Shown: positions 1 to 10,681, counted from the first letter of the stretch. The stretch is 44,280 nt of DNA from Acidobacteriota bacterium (GCA_004298115.1 SCRJ01000024.1:1-44280); one strand, 5' to 3'. The notes: generated from the sequence alone by a model not told the origin. A program made the numbers and translations.

Positions 1-2112
<2,112 letters not shown>

Positions 2113-2212
2113 GCCGCTCCTCTCGACGCTCCGGCCTCATCGGCGCCGCATCGGGCCGCCGGCTGCATCGCGCGCGGAGGACTGTGGTCGCAAGCAAGTT
2201 GTCTTCCGTAAA

Positions 2213-2225
2213 CGGGCTTTGCCCG
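2213..2225 (-). terminator. Possible weak terminator after the M28 peptidase gene
   Basis: Reading the minus strand, a 5-bp GC stem (CGGGC/GCCCG) with an AAA loop lies about 40 nt after the M28 stop and is followed by TTT. The stem is short and the T-run minimal, so this is only a candidate. Confidence 0.3.
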
Positions 2226-2265
2226 CCGGTATTCCCGGGAGTCGGGGCGGACCCTCCCCGGTCGC

Positions 2266-4599
2266 TCAGCGGTTGCGGACGTAGCGCGCGAGGTTCCGCC
2301 AGAAGGGCAGGTTGACCGGGGAGATGTCGGCGCTGGTCGTGAGCATGGCGAGGTCGGCCACCACGAGCACCTCCCCGCCGGCGGCGTTCGGCCGGACCAG
2401 CGCAACGGCGGACTGCGTGCCGGCGCGGGCGAGGACTTGACCCGAGCGGACCGCGAACGGCACGCCGTTGCCGGCCGCCAGCGCCAGCCCGGCCACGCCG
2501 GAGAGCAGCGGGCTCGACCCCTGCGAAATGGCGCCGGCCCCGGGGAGGCTGCCGGCGAGCCAGGTGACACCGAACCGGCTCGCGACCGCGTTGCCGGCGG
2601 CCCAGTCCTCGTTGGCCTCCCAGCGCTGCGCCCCGTACTTCAGGCGGCTCCCGCTGTTGGTTAGGATGAGGAACCCGCCGTCCGCCACGTAGCCGTCGAG
2701 GGCGGCAACCTCGGCGTCGGTCCACCGTTCCTCGTAGTCCGCAGCGCCCCCCGCGGCGCTCGGGTAGTCGTGGACGGGCAGCGCAATCACCACGGCGGCG
2801 TCCCGCAGATCCTCGGAGGTGACGGGGGTGCCGTACGGGATCGTGTCGACGTCGACGCCCTCCTTGGCGAGTGCCATGCCGAACTCGACCATCGCGGACG
2901 GGCCCATCTGCGGCGCCTCGGTGTGGCTGGCGACGAACACGGCCCGGCGGTTCGGGGTTGGAGTCAGGCGGAGCGCCGGGCGGTCCCGGCCGGTCGCCAG
3001 GGCCGCGGTGAGGACCACGCGCGTCATATCGTCGAGGACGGGCGCGACGTCGCGCACGAGCGCCGACGTGTCGTAGGGATCGTGGAGGTGGCCGCCGTAA
3101 TGGACTTCGGTCGCATCGTCGGGGTCGAGGTAGATGAGGTTGGCGTTCGGAACGTCGAAGCCGAGGAGGTTCGTGTTGTCCGAACTGAAGCCGGCGTAGT
3201 CGAAGGGGCCTGGCCAGAGGCCGTGGAGCGAGGCTGCCTGGCGCAGGTAGGACGGCCAGAGAAGCCGCGGGTCGCCGAGAACCGCGCTCGACCAGGCCTC
3301 CAGGGTGAGGTCGGAGGAGAGGCCGTCGAGCGGGCGCCGCAGGCAGTCCATCTGCAACATCGCCAGCGCGCGGTCGAGCAGTTCCTGGTGCGTCGCCGCG
3401 AAGTTGGCCGAGCCGAAGAGTCCGCGCTCGTGGCTGCCGAACCAGGCGAGGTAGACGTCGACCGGCGGCGTCTGGTGCGCCTCGTCCAGCACCCGGGCGG
3501 CCTCGAGGAGCGCCACCGCGCCTCCGCCGTCGTCCATCGCGCCCGGGGAGTTGGCCGAGTCGAGATGCGCGCCGAGGATCACGGCGGCCGAGGAGTCACG
3601 GCCGGGGATGCGGGCGATGAGGTTCTGCGACGCGCCCGGCGCGACGACGTCCGCGTCCCAGCGCAACCGCGCCGACCGGACGCCCGCGAGATCGTTCCAC
3701 GACGCGATGCCGGCGCGCGCGAGATCCTCCAGCCGGGCGATCAAGACCGGTCGCGCCGGTACGCCGCTGACGAGCGTGAAGGCGCCGAGGTCGCCCGCAA
3801 AGCTGCCGTGGCTCACACCCTGCGCGTTCGAGAAGCTCGTGATCGTGACGACGGCGGCGGGTCCGAGAGCGAGCAAGCGGGCCGCGCGCGCGGTCGCCTC
3901 GCTGGTGCCCAGAAGCGCGCGGTCGACGAGCGCGTAGTCGAGGAGCACGACCCGCCCCTGCGCGGTCGCGGCGGTGAGAGAGGCGAGCTGGCCGGCCGAC
4001 CTCACCAACAGCGCCGGGCCCTCCGCCTCGACGGGGTCGCGGTCCAGATCGCCGGGAACCCCGTCGGAATCGAACCGCAGGGCGCCGGCGAGGTCGTCGC
4101 GGTGGCCCTGCGGGACGTGGGCCGGCACCTCGCGCTCCTGACCGTCGGTCGCGAGCGTGAGGAAGAGACGGGCCTCCCAGACCTCGCCGGCGAGGTAGAT
4201 GCGGAAGCGCTGCCGCTCGACCTCGAGCCCGCCGGTCGCGAGGAACGCGAGCGTGCCGAGGCGCGCGGCCACGAAGTCGAAGGCCTCCGCCTCGCCGCGG
4301 CTGCCGGAGGTGCGGAAGAGGGCGTCCGCGCCGATCGCCGTGAGCTCGTCCAAGGTCCCGAGCAACCGGGCGCGCGAGATCAGGCTGAAGGGATCGCGCT
4401 GCAAGTGGGCCCGGACCCGGGCCGCCGGTGCGAGTCCGGCAGCTTCCTCCGGGTCGCCCGGGAGTGCCACGGCCACGCCGGCGGTCGACTCCTCGCTGGA
4501 GGGCGGCGGCGGGGCCGCGGCGCTCCCTTCCACGAACGCAAACGCGACGAGGGAGAGGGCCGCAAGGACCGTGGACCGGCCGCCGAGGATCTCGCGCAT
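2266..4599 (-). CDS. Secreted M28-family metallopeptidase with C-terminal glutamine-amidotransferase-like domain
   Basis: 777-residue exported peptidase-like protein. An N-terminal signal sequence (about residues 1-28, ending near SAAA) is followed by a PA-like inserted region and an M28 di-zinc aminopeptidase domain. Visible ligand motifs are H345 in GAHLDS, D356 in GAMDDGGG, E391 in GSHERGLFGS, D418 in LQMDCL and H504/H506 in GGHLHDP. The residue before E391, normally the catalytic Glu of the EE pair, is His390. The last 240 residues (starting near RAVFVASHTEAP) look like a class I glutamine-amidotransferase/ThuA-type fold and lack an obvious catalytic triad. ATG 4599 is preceded by GGGAAG. 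The gene is co-directional with the M24 peptidase gene, but a group II intron lies between them. Substrates are unknown; activity is uncertain because of the His substitution. Confidence 0.88.
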   Translation of the reverse strand: MREILGGRSTVLAALSLVAFAFVEGSAAAPPPPSSEESTAGVAVALPGDPEEAAGLAPAARVRAHLQRDPFSLISRARLLGTLDELTAIGADALFRTSGSRGEAEAFDFVAARLGTLAFLATGGLEVERQRFRIYLAGEVWEARLFLTLATDGQEREVPAHVPQGHRDDLAGALRFDSDGVPGDLDRDPVEAEGPALLVRSAGQLASLTAATAQGRVVLLDYALVDRALLGTSEATARAARLLALGPAAVVTITSFSNAQGVSHGSFAGDLGAFTLVSGVPARPVLIARLEDLARAGIASWNDLAGVRSARLRWDADVVAPGASQNLIARIPGRDSSAAVILGAHLDSANSPGAMDDGGGAVALLEAARVLDEAHQTPPVDVYLAWFGSHERGLFGSANFAATHQELLDRALAMLQMDCLRRPLDGLSSDLTLEAWSSAVLGDPRLLWPSYLRQAASLHGLWPGPFDYAGFSSDNTNLLGFDVPNANLIYLDPDDATEVHYGGHLHDPYDTSALVRDVAPVLDDMTRVVLTAALATGRDRPALRLTPTPNRRAVFVASHTEAPQMGPSAMVEFGMALAKEGVDVDTIPYGTPVTSEDLRDAAVVIALPVHDYPSAAGGAADYEERWTDAEVAALDGYVADGGFLILTNSGSRLKYGAQRWEANEDWAAGNAVASRFGVTWLAGSLPGAGAISQGSSPLLSGVAGLALAAGNGVPFAVRSGQVLARAGTQSAVALVRPNAAGGEVLVVADLAMLTTSADISPVNLPFWRNLARYVRNR

Positions 4600-5288
4600 G
4601 GATGTCTTCCCTGGCTGATCGTACGCGCCGGATACTTCGTCGGTTCTGTCCCACCGCCGTCAGGCCGAAAACGTAACAATGAGGTACCTGGTGTGCGCCA
4701 GGCAAAGCCTGGAGAAGGGGGAAGAGATGACATAGGAGGAACAGTCACTCGGAAACCTTCTTGAGGAGCCCTGCGGGTCAAAGCCCGTCCGGCAAGGGTG
4801 GCCGCCAGCCGGGAGCGAGTCTTGCGCCGTGAGGGTAACCGAAGCGGTGAAGCGTAGACAGCGAGTGTGCAGGCCGTGTGAGCGAGCCCCGAAATCGCAT
4901 TTGTCGCGGGAGCTGACGCCGTACCAGGAGCGGAAGGCAACACCGAGGCGTTGAACGGGCCTGACGCCGAGGTCCCGCCGGGGTCTGAGGGGAGCAGGGC
5001 ATGCACGCATGGGGGTTCCCCAGGAACCTGGGAGGTCCTGCCGCCTCCGTTGCAGCACCCAGTCATGGAGAGCTGGGTCAATAAAGCTCCTGCTCTGTCC
5101 GGGGGCGTCCGCCCGGGCCGATGGCGAAGACAGGACGCAGGCGGTACCGGCGAGCGAGGCAACGAGTCCGCTGGGACGGGTGGCAGGAAGTCGGAGCGTC
5201 TCACCGTACCGAGGACGCGGGGGAATCCGCCCCAGGAGACCCCGCCGAGGGAGAGGGACGCCGGGACATGGGGCTGCTGGAGGGCACG

Positions 5289-6638
5289 ATGGACGGGACA
5301 CCGAGCCCGGAAGACATCTCACCGGGAATCCAGCGGATCGCGGAGCTGGCGAGGAGTGCGCCAGGGCTGGCCTTCACCACCCTGGCCCACCACATCGACA
5401 CCAGCCTTCTCACCACAGCCTTCGAGCGCACGCGCAAGGACGCCGCCGTCGGCGTCGATGGACAGACGGCGGCCGAGTACGGCCGGGATCTTGAGGCAAA
5501 CCTCCGAGTTTTGGAGGAGCGTTTCAAGACCGGTGAATACGAAGCGCCGCCGGTGCGGCGGGTGCACATCCCGAAAGGGAATGGGCGCTCAACGCGGCCG
5601 ATTGGGGTACCGACGTTTGAGGACAAGGTCCTCCAGCGGGCCGTCGTCATGGTCCTGGAGCCGATCTTCGAGCAGGATTTCCTGCCCTGCTCGTATGGCT
5701 TCCGGCCAGGCCGCTCGGCGCATCAGGCGCTCGATGCACTCTGGAAGGGGCTGATGAAGATGCACGGGGGCTGGGTGCTCGAGGTGGACATCAAGAGTTT
5801 CTTCGACACGCTTGACCATGGTCACCTCCGGAGCTTCCTCGACCGACGGGTGCGCGACGGTGTGATCCGGCGAATGATCGACAAGTGGCTGAAGGCGGGC
5901 GTCATGGACGAAGGGAGCCTCACCTACCCGGAAGCCGGGACGCCCCAGGGAGGGGTGATCTCGCCGCTGCTGGCGAACCTCTACCTCCATGAGGTGTTGG
6001 ACACGTGGTTTGAGGGGGAGGTCAAGCCGCGCCTGCGTGGGGCGGCGTTCCTCATCCGGTATGCCGATGACGCTGTGATCGCGTTTGCTCAGGAGAGCGA
6101 TGCACGGAAGGTCTTCGAGGTCCTGCCGAAGCGGTTTGCGCGGTACGGTCTGCGCCTGCATCCAGAGAAGACGCGGCTGGTGCCGTTCGGCCAGCCGAAG
6201 GGAAAGCCCACGGACCAGCGCCCCACGGGCGGTCAAGGTCCGGGGTCGTTCGACCTGCTGGGCTTCACCCACTTCTGGAAGGTCTCCCGGAAAGGGAGCT
6301 GGGTGATCGCCCGCAAGACGGCCAAGAGTCGTTTTGCGCGGGCCGTGAAGACGATCACGCAGTGGTGCAAGACCTACCGGCATCTGCCGGTCGAGGACCA
6401 GCACAAGGCCCTCGTGCGAAAGCTCAAAGGGCACTTCGCGTACTACGGGATCACCGGCAACGGGCGGTCGCTGGCAGCCTTTCGCCACCAGGTGATGCGT
6501 ACCTGGTGCACATGGCTGCGTCGGCGCTCGCAGAAGGCGCACCTTTCGTGGGATCGGTTCAACCGGCTTCTCAAACGCTACCCACTGCCTCCAGCACGTG
6601 TCGTGCATTCGGTCTACCGTCATGCAGCGAATCCATGA
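5289..6638 (+). CDS. ltrA: Group II intron-encoded reverse transcriptase/maturase
   Basis: About 449 residues, the usual length for an intron-encoded protein without an endonuclease domain. It assists splicing of its host intron and copies it into DNA targets. The reverse transcriptase blocks are clear: GVDG near the start, [48 protein letters not shown], and the catalytic RYADD with YADD around residue 258. A thumb/maturase region follows ([23 protein letters not shown]). No HNH endonuclease motif follows. ATG 5289 is preferred because GGAGGGC precedes it at good spacing; an in-frame ATG at 5121 would add 56 Arg-rich residues overlapping intron RNA structure. The stop at 6638 lies only 7 nt before domain V. 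Confidence 0.93.
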   Translation: MDGTPSPEDISPGIQRIAELARSAPGLAFTTLAHHIDTSLLTTAFERTRKDAAVGVDGQTAAEYGRDLEANLRVLEERFKTGEYEAPPVRRVHIPKGNGRSTRPIGVPTFEDKVLQRAVVMVLEPIFEQDFLPCSYGFRPGRSAHQALDALWKGLMKMHGGWVLEVDIKSFFDTLDHGHLRSFLDRRVRDGVIRRMIDKWLKAGVMDEGSLTYPEAGTPQGGVISPLLANLYLHEVLDTWFEGEVKPRLRGAAFLIRYADDAVIAFAQESDARKVFEVLPKRFARYGLRLHPEKTRLVPFGQPKGKPTDQRPTGGQGPGSFDLLGFTHFWKVSRKGSWVIARKTAKSRFARAVKTITQWCKTYRHLPVEDQHKALVRKLKGHFAYYGITGNGRSLAAFRHQVMRTWCTWLRRRSQKAHLSWDRFNRLLKRYPLPPARVVHSVYRHAANP

Positions 6639-6645
6639 TCCCGAA

Positions 6646-6719
6646 GAGCCGGATGCGGGAAATCTGCACGTCCGGATCTGTGGGGGGCCGGGGAGGGCAA
6701 CCTCCCCGGTCTACCCGAC
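6646..6719 (+). ncRNA. Group II intron domains V and VI
   Basis: Domain V is 34 nt (6646-6679). It begins GAGCCGGATGCGG, has a GAAA tetraloop and closes with TGCACGTCCGGATCT, keeping the AGC catalytic triad. Domain VI follows as a GC-rich stem capped by GCAA with an unpaired A near 6713 as the likely branch point, 6-7 nt before the 3' splice site. Confidence 0.88.
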
Positions 6720-6725
6720 ACCGGG

Positions 6726-7925
6726 TTATTTCACGATCCACAGCTCCGTCTGCGGTGGGGCGAGGAAGCGCGCACCGTCGGGGGTCACGACGACGTCCTC
6801 CTCGATGCCCACGGCCCCGAAGCCCGGCACGTTCAGCGAGGGCTCGAGGGTGAAGACCTGGTCTTCGGCGACCGGCATGAACGGGGTGTTGCGATAGCGC
6901 GCCCACGCCGGTCCCAGGAGAGCGCCGCCGTCGTGAACGTGGCGGCCCACCTGGTGGCCGAGGGCGTGCGGGTACTCGGGGAACCCCGCGGTGGTGACCA
7001 TGCTGCGCGCGACGGCATCCACGTCCACGCCCTTGACGCCGGGGCGGAGGGACTTGCGGCACGCCTCGTTGGCGTCCGCGATGACGGCGAAGCCTCGCTT
7101 CGCGGCCTCGGGGGCCGTCTCCTCACCCGGCTTCGCCACGTACCAGGTGCGCTGCATGTCGGAGGCGTAGCCGCGAACGAACACCCCCATGTCCACGTGC
7201 ACCAGATCTCCGGGCCGGAGGTCGTTGTCCGTGGCGTCGCCGTGGCCCATCCCCGCGCCGCGGTCGCCCGCGAAGACGAGGGTCTGGAAGCTGGGCTGGA
7301 GGCCCGAAGCGGCCATGCGTTCCCCGATGAACTCGTAGACCTGCTTCTCGGTGCGGCCCGGTTGGAGGAAGGCGTGGATCTCGGCGAAGAGGTCCACGGT
7401 GTGGTTGACCGCCTCCTGGATGGCCGCCAGCTCGAGAGGGCTCTTCTGTGTGATGAGCGGCACGATGATGGGCTCCGCGGAGACGATCTCGACCCCGGGG
7501 ACGGCCTCCTTGAGCATCGATTCCAGCTGGAGGTAGCGCCCGTGGGGGATGCCGTCGGCGCTCGGGTCGTTCAGGGAGAAGTTCACCGCGACCTTGCGCG
7601 GCCTCGAGACGCCCAGATACTCCATGAACGGCACCCTGAAGTCCTGGACGAACGTGGTGACCTCCCGGAACAGGCCGGACTCCTCGAACACCTGCTGGTC
7701 CAGCCGGCCGCAGATGGCCGAGGGCTTGCCGGCCGGGGTGACGAGGACGACGCTCTCCCAGGTGAAGTTCCCGGGCGAGATGTAGGCGAAGGCGCGCTCG
7801 GCGCCCGCGCTCGTCTCCTGGACGTAGGTGATCCAGAGATCGACGCCCAGCTCTCGGACTTTCACGGCCGCCTGCGCGTGCTTCTCGGCGATGATCTCGT
7901 TCGATGCCAGACCGCTCCCTCCCAT
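6726..7925 (-). CDS. M24-family metallopeptidase (Xaa-Pro aminopeptidase/creatinase fold)
   Basis: 399 residues with the two-domain layout of Xaa-Pro peptidases: a creatinase-type N-terminal domain (about 10-165) and a pita-bread catalytic domain. All five metal ligands of the family are visible: Asp in VHVDMGV, Asp in GYASDMQRTW, His in HALGHQVG, Glu in FTLEPSLNV and Glu in GIEEDVVV. It probably removes N-terminal residues next to proline in the cytoplasm; no signal peptide is seen. ATG 7925 follows GGAAGGAG at about 8 nt. Its 3' end lies 6 nt from the group II intron, and without the intron the M28 start would be only about 100 nt downstream, so the two peptidases may once have formed a unit. 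An intact enzyme is likely; the substrate is not known. Confidence 0.93.
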   Translation of the reverse strand: MGGSGLASNEIIAEKHAQAAVKVRELGVDLWITYVQETSAGAERAFAYISPGNFTWESVVLVTPAGKPSAICGRLDQQVFEESGLFREVTTFVQDFRVPFMEYLGVSRPRKVAVNFSLNDPSADGIPHGRYLQLESMLKEAVPGVEIVSAEPIIVPLITQKSPLELAAIQEAVNHTVDLFAEIHAFLQPGRTEKQVYEFIGERMAASGLQPSFQTLVFAGDRGAGMGHGDATDNDLRPGDLVHVDMGVFVRGYASDMQRTWYVAKPGEETAPEAAKRGFAVIADANEACRKSLRPGVKGVDVDAVARSMVTTAGFPEYPHALGHQVGRHVHDGGALLGPAWARYRNTPFMPVAEDQVFTLEPSLNVPGFGAVGIEEDVVVTPDGARFLAPPQTELWIVK

Positions 7926-7947
7926 GGCTGCGCTCCTTCCTTGCGGA

Positions 7948-7965
7948 GCCCGCCCGGAGGCGGGC
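7948..7965 (-). promoter_or_regulatory. 5'-UTR stem-loop of the M24 gene
   Basis: On the minus strand a perfect 7-bp stem (GCCCGCC/GGCGGGC, loop TCCG) lies between a candidate -10 box TAGACT (7977-7982) and the ribosome binding site, so it would begin about 5 nt into the transcript. It could protect the 5' end or be incidental. Confidence 0.35.
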
Positions 7966-8077
7966 CGACCGCGATCAGTCTAGCAGCGGCGAGGCCGTCG
8001 GCAGGCGACCGGCGGTCGCAGGAATGCGCTCGCGGCGGCTGCGGTTGCGATTCGACGTCGCGCGGGGGAACGTACTC

Positions 8078-8620
8078 TTGACGGCTCACATCGCTCTGCT
8101 CCGGGGCATCAACGTCGGCGGCCGGAAGAAGGTCGCCATGGGCGACCTGCGCGCCCTGCTCCGGGACCTCGGCCTCGCCGACCCCCACACCCTGCTGCAG
8201 AGCGGCAACCTCGTGTTTCGCGACGACGGGCGCGACGGCGCACACCTGGAGGAGCTGCTGCAGCGGGAGGCCGGCCGGCGCCTGGGCCTCGATACCGAGA
8301 CTTTCGTGCGGAGCGCGCGGGAGTGGCGGGCGATCATCGCCGGCAACCCGTTCCGCGCCGAGGCGTCGCGCGACCCCGGCCATCTCCTCGTCCTGCTCCT
8401 CAAGGCCGCGCCTGACGCCGCGAAGGCCGCAGCGTTGCGAGCAGCGATCACGGGGCCGGAACAGGTCGATGTGCGGGGACGCCACGCCTACGCCGTGTAC
8501 CCGCGCGGGATCGGACGTTCCCGCCTGACGAACGCGCTCGTCGAGAGGACGCTCGGTACGAGGGCAACCGGGCGCAACTGGAACACGGTTCTCGAGCTCG
8601 CCGCGCTCGCCGGCGGGTGA
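8078..8620 (+). CDS. DUF1697 family protein
   Basis: 180 residues matching DUF1697 over their whole length. The signature start ALLRGINVGGRKKVAMGDLR is followed by LLQSGNLVF and a C-terminal NWNTVLELA. Family members are small cytosolic proteins with no established function. The start is taken as TTG 8078, giving the usual N-terminus directly before HIALLRGINVGG, with GGGGGAA 8-9 nt upstream; a start further upstream would add Arg-rich, non-family sequence. It is transcribed divergently from the M24 peptidase gene. Family confidence is high; the start codon is moderately certain. Confidence 0.85.
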   Translation: MTAHIALLRGINVGGRKKVAMGDLRALLRDLGLADPHTLLQSGNLVFRDDGRDGAHLEELLQREAGRRLGLDTETFVRSAREWRAIIAGNPFRAEASRDPGHLLVLLLKAAPDAAKAAALRAAITGPEQVDVRGRHAYAVYPRGIGRSRLTNALVERTLGTRATGRNWNTVLELAALAGG

Positions 8621-8683
8621 GGCCGTCCGCAGCCGGTCCGACCCGAAGGGGCGCGGCGCTGCCGGCCGGCCGGTTCCGGCCGC

Positions 8684-9235
8684 CTACGCGCTCCCCGGCT
8701 TCGCCTTCTTCAGCCGCGAGATGACGAGAAGCAGCCTCACGATCGCGTACGCGAAGACCGTCATCAGCGGGACGTAGACGACGAGGACGGCAGGCTCGCG
8801 GCTCAGGATCGAACCCTTGGAGGCCAGGTTCGCCGACGTCATCGTCACCAGCATCCCCAGCATCATCACCGCGAGCGCGATCGCCCGCCTGTACATGGCG
8901 ATACGCGATTGCGGATCGGTGTAGATGTCCGGCGCCCGTCCGTCCGCCGGCGCCTTGCGGAAGTACTGCCACATCCCGCGGGTTCCCACGTGCTCCCACC
9001 CCGCGTCCTTGAAGAGCGTGAAGTACTCCTGGCGATCACCCCGGTTCGGGGGGCCGAAGTCCAATCGGTAGGTGACCTCGGCGGGTGTCGCCTTCGCGAA
9101 GGTATAGCCGAAACACCGCACCGCCGTCAGGTGCCAGCCCGACCGCTCCTGTTCCGCGAGCCACAGGCCCTCCTTCACATCGTTCCAGGCCCAGAGCATC
9201 CGGACCACCGTCCTCGTCGTCTTCTCGCCGCTCAC
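8684..9235 (-). CDS. DUF2812 domain membrane protein, partner of PadR regulator
   Basis: 183 residues. The N-terminal 120 residues match DUF2812 (FGYTFAKATPAEVTYRLDF, then LFKDAGWEHVGTRGMWQYFRK). Two membrane segments follow (about residues 118-137 and 147-168, ending near LLLVISRLKK). GTG 9235 overlaps the stop of the upstream padR-like gene as GTGA and has GGAGG just before it inside that gene, so the two are translationally coupled. DUF2812 proteins are commonly encoded next to PadR regulators, which points to a regulator-plus-membrane-protein module. A role as a membrane-associated response protein is a guess. Confidence 0.85.
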   Translation of the reverse strand: MSGEKTTRTVVRMLWAWNDVKEGLWLAEQERSGWHLTAVRCFGYTFAKATPAEVTYRLDFGPPNRGDRQEYFTLFKDAGWEHVGTRGMWQYFRKAPADGRAPDIYTDPQSRIAMYRRAIALAVMMLGMLVTMTSANLASKGSILSREPAVLVVYVPLMTVFAYAIVRLLLVISRLKKAKPGSA

Positions 9236-9585
9236 CGTGCACCTCCGAGTCGTTTCGACACGTCCGAAGCCAGCCGGGAGAGGGAGGCGAGCCGCTCCCC
9301 CTCGAGGACCAGCACCTTTTCGCCCAGCGGGGTCAGCGCGTAGACCTTCCGCCGCTCGTCCCCCGCGCCCGTCTCTCCGCTCCGCCTGATGAGCTTCTGC
9401 CGCAGGAGGTTCGTAAGGGCGCCGTAGAGCGTCCCCGGGCCCAGTCTCACCCTCCCGCCGCTGACCGCTTCCACGTCCTGCATGATCCCGTACCCGTGCC
9501 GGGGCTCGGTCAAGGACGCCAGGATGAGGTACGTCGCCTCGCTCAGCGGCAGGAACTTCCGGGCGCCTCGCTCCACGTCTCTCAC
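9232..9585 (-). CDS. PadR-family transcriptional regulator
   Basis: 117 residues, typical of the compact PadR winged-helix repressors. It shows LSEATYLILASLTEPRHGYGI, then GRVRLGPGTLYGALTNLL as the recognition helix region, RRKVYALTPLGEKVL as the wing, and a short C-terminal dimerisation helix. GTG 9585 is chosen because AAGGGG precedes it by 5 nt. An alternative GTG at 9678 would put the coding region across the promoter and operator. It is the first gene of a two-gene unit with the DUF2812 protein. The promoter contains a perfect inverted repeat over its -10 box, so it very likely represses its own transcription. The inducer is unknown. Confidence 0.93.
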   Translation of the reverse strand: MRDVERGARKFLPLSEATYLILASLTEPRHGYGIMQDVEAVSGGRVRLGPGTLYGALTNLLRQKLIRRSGETGAGDERRKVYALTPLGEKVLVLEGERLASLSRLASDVSKRLGGAR

Positions 9586-9627
9586 CTCTGCCCCTTCTAG
9601 CTCGTGCTCCGTTATACCGTCGACCGT

Positions 9628-9672
9628 TATATCGACTGACGATATAGTAAGCGAGGCGGACGCCGGTGTCAA
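9628..9672 (-). promoter_or_regulatory. Promoter and palindromic operator of the PadR/DUF2812 unit
   Basis: On the minus strand TTGACA (9667-9672), a 17-nt spacer and TACTAT (9644-9649) form a near-consensus housekeeping promoter. An inverted repeat TATATCG-N5-CGATATA (9628-9646) overlaps the -10 and the expected start point. A further GTTATA element lies downstream at about 9611-9616. This is the expected layout for autorepression by PadR. Confidence 0.8.
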
Positions 9673-9887
9673 GCGCACCGACAGGCGAGGCGGATGCCGG
9701 TATCCCGCGTCGCCTCCGGGGCGACGCCGCAGGCGGCGTCCGACCGGCCACGGAGGCCGGGGGAGAAGGCGGGCGATGCCAACCGACGAGGGGTGCGTTC
9801 GGGGCCGGGCCGGCTCGCGGCGAGCCCGGGCGTCACGCGCGGGCCCGGCGATCGTCCGGGCCCGCGATCACGCTCGCGTGTTGCCGC
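9673..9887. other. Non-coding gap
   Basis: GC-rich sequence between the PadR promoter and the stop of the next minus-strand gene. I see no gene, RNA or convincing repeat here. Confidence 0.5.
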
Positions 9888-10517
9888 TCAGGGTCCCTTC
9901 TCCACGTACTGGAGCTCGGTGACGGCCGAGTTGTTGTTGCTGTCCGAGTCTTCGCTCGCGGTGAAGAAGCCGCAGCTGGGGTAGTCCCGGTTCAGCCTGA
10001 ACACCAGCTGCTTCTCCGCCAGGCGCTCGCCCGGTGCCAGCATGACCTTGACGCCGGGGGTCACCCAGCGAACGAAGCCGGGGATGGTCATGGAGACGGT
10101 GTGAGCCAGGCACTGCCCGACCTTGACCTTGGCGCCGATGCTCTGATGGCCCAGGAAGACGAGGTTCGCTTCCTGCGCGTAGGTCCTCGGCGGGTGGCGG
10201 GTGTACGCCATGGCCTCGCTGTCCACGGCAGCCGCCGGCGGCACGACGTAGTCGCGATTGCCTTTGTTGCACACGCTGCCGTGCATCGTCAGGGTGCCGA
10301 CCCCGGCGGCGGCGGTCTTGGCGATCACGAGCTTGACGGCGAGATCCGGACGGAACAGATTCGGGTTGACCTGGATCGGCGTCTTGACGACCAACGGCGG
10401 CTTGCCGCCGGGCGCGACCCCGTCGCCGGCCCACGCCGGCGCCCCGGCCACCGCCACCGCGATCACGACGAAACCGAGCCCGTGGACCAGGGCTCCTCTC
10501 CCCATCGCATTGCCCAT
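9888..10517 (-). CDS. Secreted protein of unknown function
   Basis: 209 residues. A signal peptide (about residues 1-29, ending PAWA) is followed by a mature domain of about 180 residues rich in beta-prone stretches (LAVKLVIAK, GTLTMHGSVCNKG, KVMLAPGERL). It has three cysteines, including C in SVCNKG and in YPSCGFF near the C-terminus. ATG 10517 follows GGAGGACGAGG. The pattern of short beta strands plus NKG resembles CARDB-like extracellular modules, but I cannot assign a family. It has its own promoter about 140 nt upstream. Confidence 0.75.
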   Translation of the reverse strand: MGNAMGRGALVHGLGFVVIAVAVAGAPAWAGDGVAPGGKPPLVVKTPIQVNPNLFRPDLAVKLVIAKTAAAGVGTLTMHGSVCNKGNRDYVVPPAAAVDSEAMAYTRHPPRTYAQEANLVFLGHQSIGAKVKVGQCLAHTVSMTIPGFVRWVTPGVKVMLAPGERLAEKQLVFRLNRDYPSCGFFTASEDSDSNNNSAVTELQYVEKGP

Positions 10518-10651
10518 CCTCGTCCTCCATTCGGTTGCCACGTGCCCCTGCGTCGCGCCCCGGCGCTCCGTCGCGATCCCGTCGCCGGCCGGTCGGCCGG
10601 CGGCCGCACGCGTGGCGCGAGATCGGGTGGAATTCCGGGCCAATTGAGACA

Positions 10652-10681
10652 AGCATAGGGCCGCAAGGAGAGAGTCGTCAA
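10652..10681 (-). promoter_or_regulatory. Promoter of the secreted protein gene (9888-10517)
   Basis: Minus-strand TTGACG (10676-10681), an 18-nt spacer and TATGCT (10652-10657). This gives a 5' UTR of about 130 nt before ATG 10517. Confidence 0.6.

Larger units (their letters stand above)
4691..6719 (+). mobile_element. Complete group II intron with encoded reverse transcriptase/maturase
   Basis: A retroelement of about 2.03 kb. The 5' end starts GTGTGCG, matching the GUGYG consensus, and is followed by about 600 nt of structured RNA (domains I-IV). The intron-encoded protein lies in domain IV. A 34-nt domain V (6646-6679) and a domain VI hairpin with a bulged-type A near 6713 close the element, with the 3' end at or beside CTACCCGAC. 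It sits between the M24 stop (6726) and the M28 start (4599), in the opposite orientation to both genes. The exact 3' boundary is uncertain by 1-2 nt and I could not establish EBS/IBS pairings. All parts needed for splicing appear intact, so it may be active. Confidence 0.9.

Noticed and set aside
2770-4764. A plus-strand open frame of about 660 codons opposite the M28 gene
   Set aside because: Antisense shadow; the M28 motifs and signal peptide on the other strand are decisive.
5121-5288. Longer N-terminus for the intron-encoded reverse transcriptase
   Set aside because: The added residues are Arg-rich and unlike the family, while a good ribosome binding site precedes ATG 5289.
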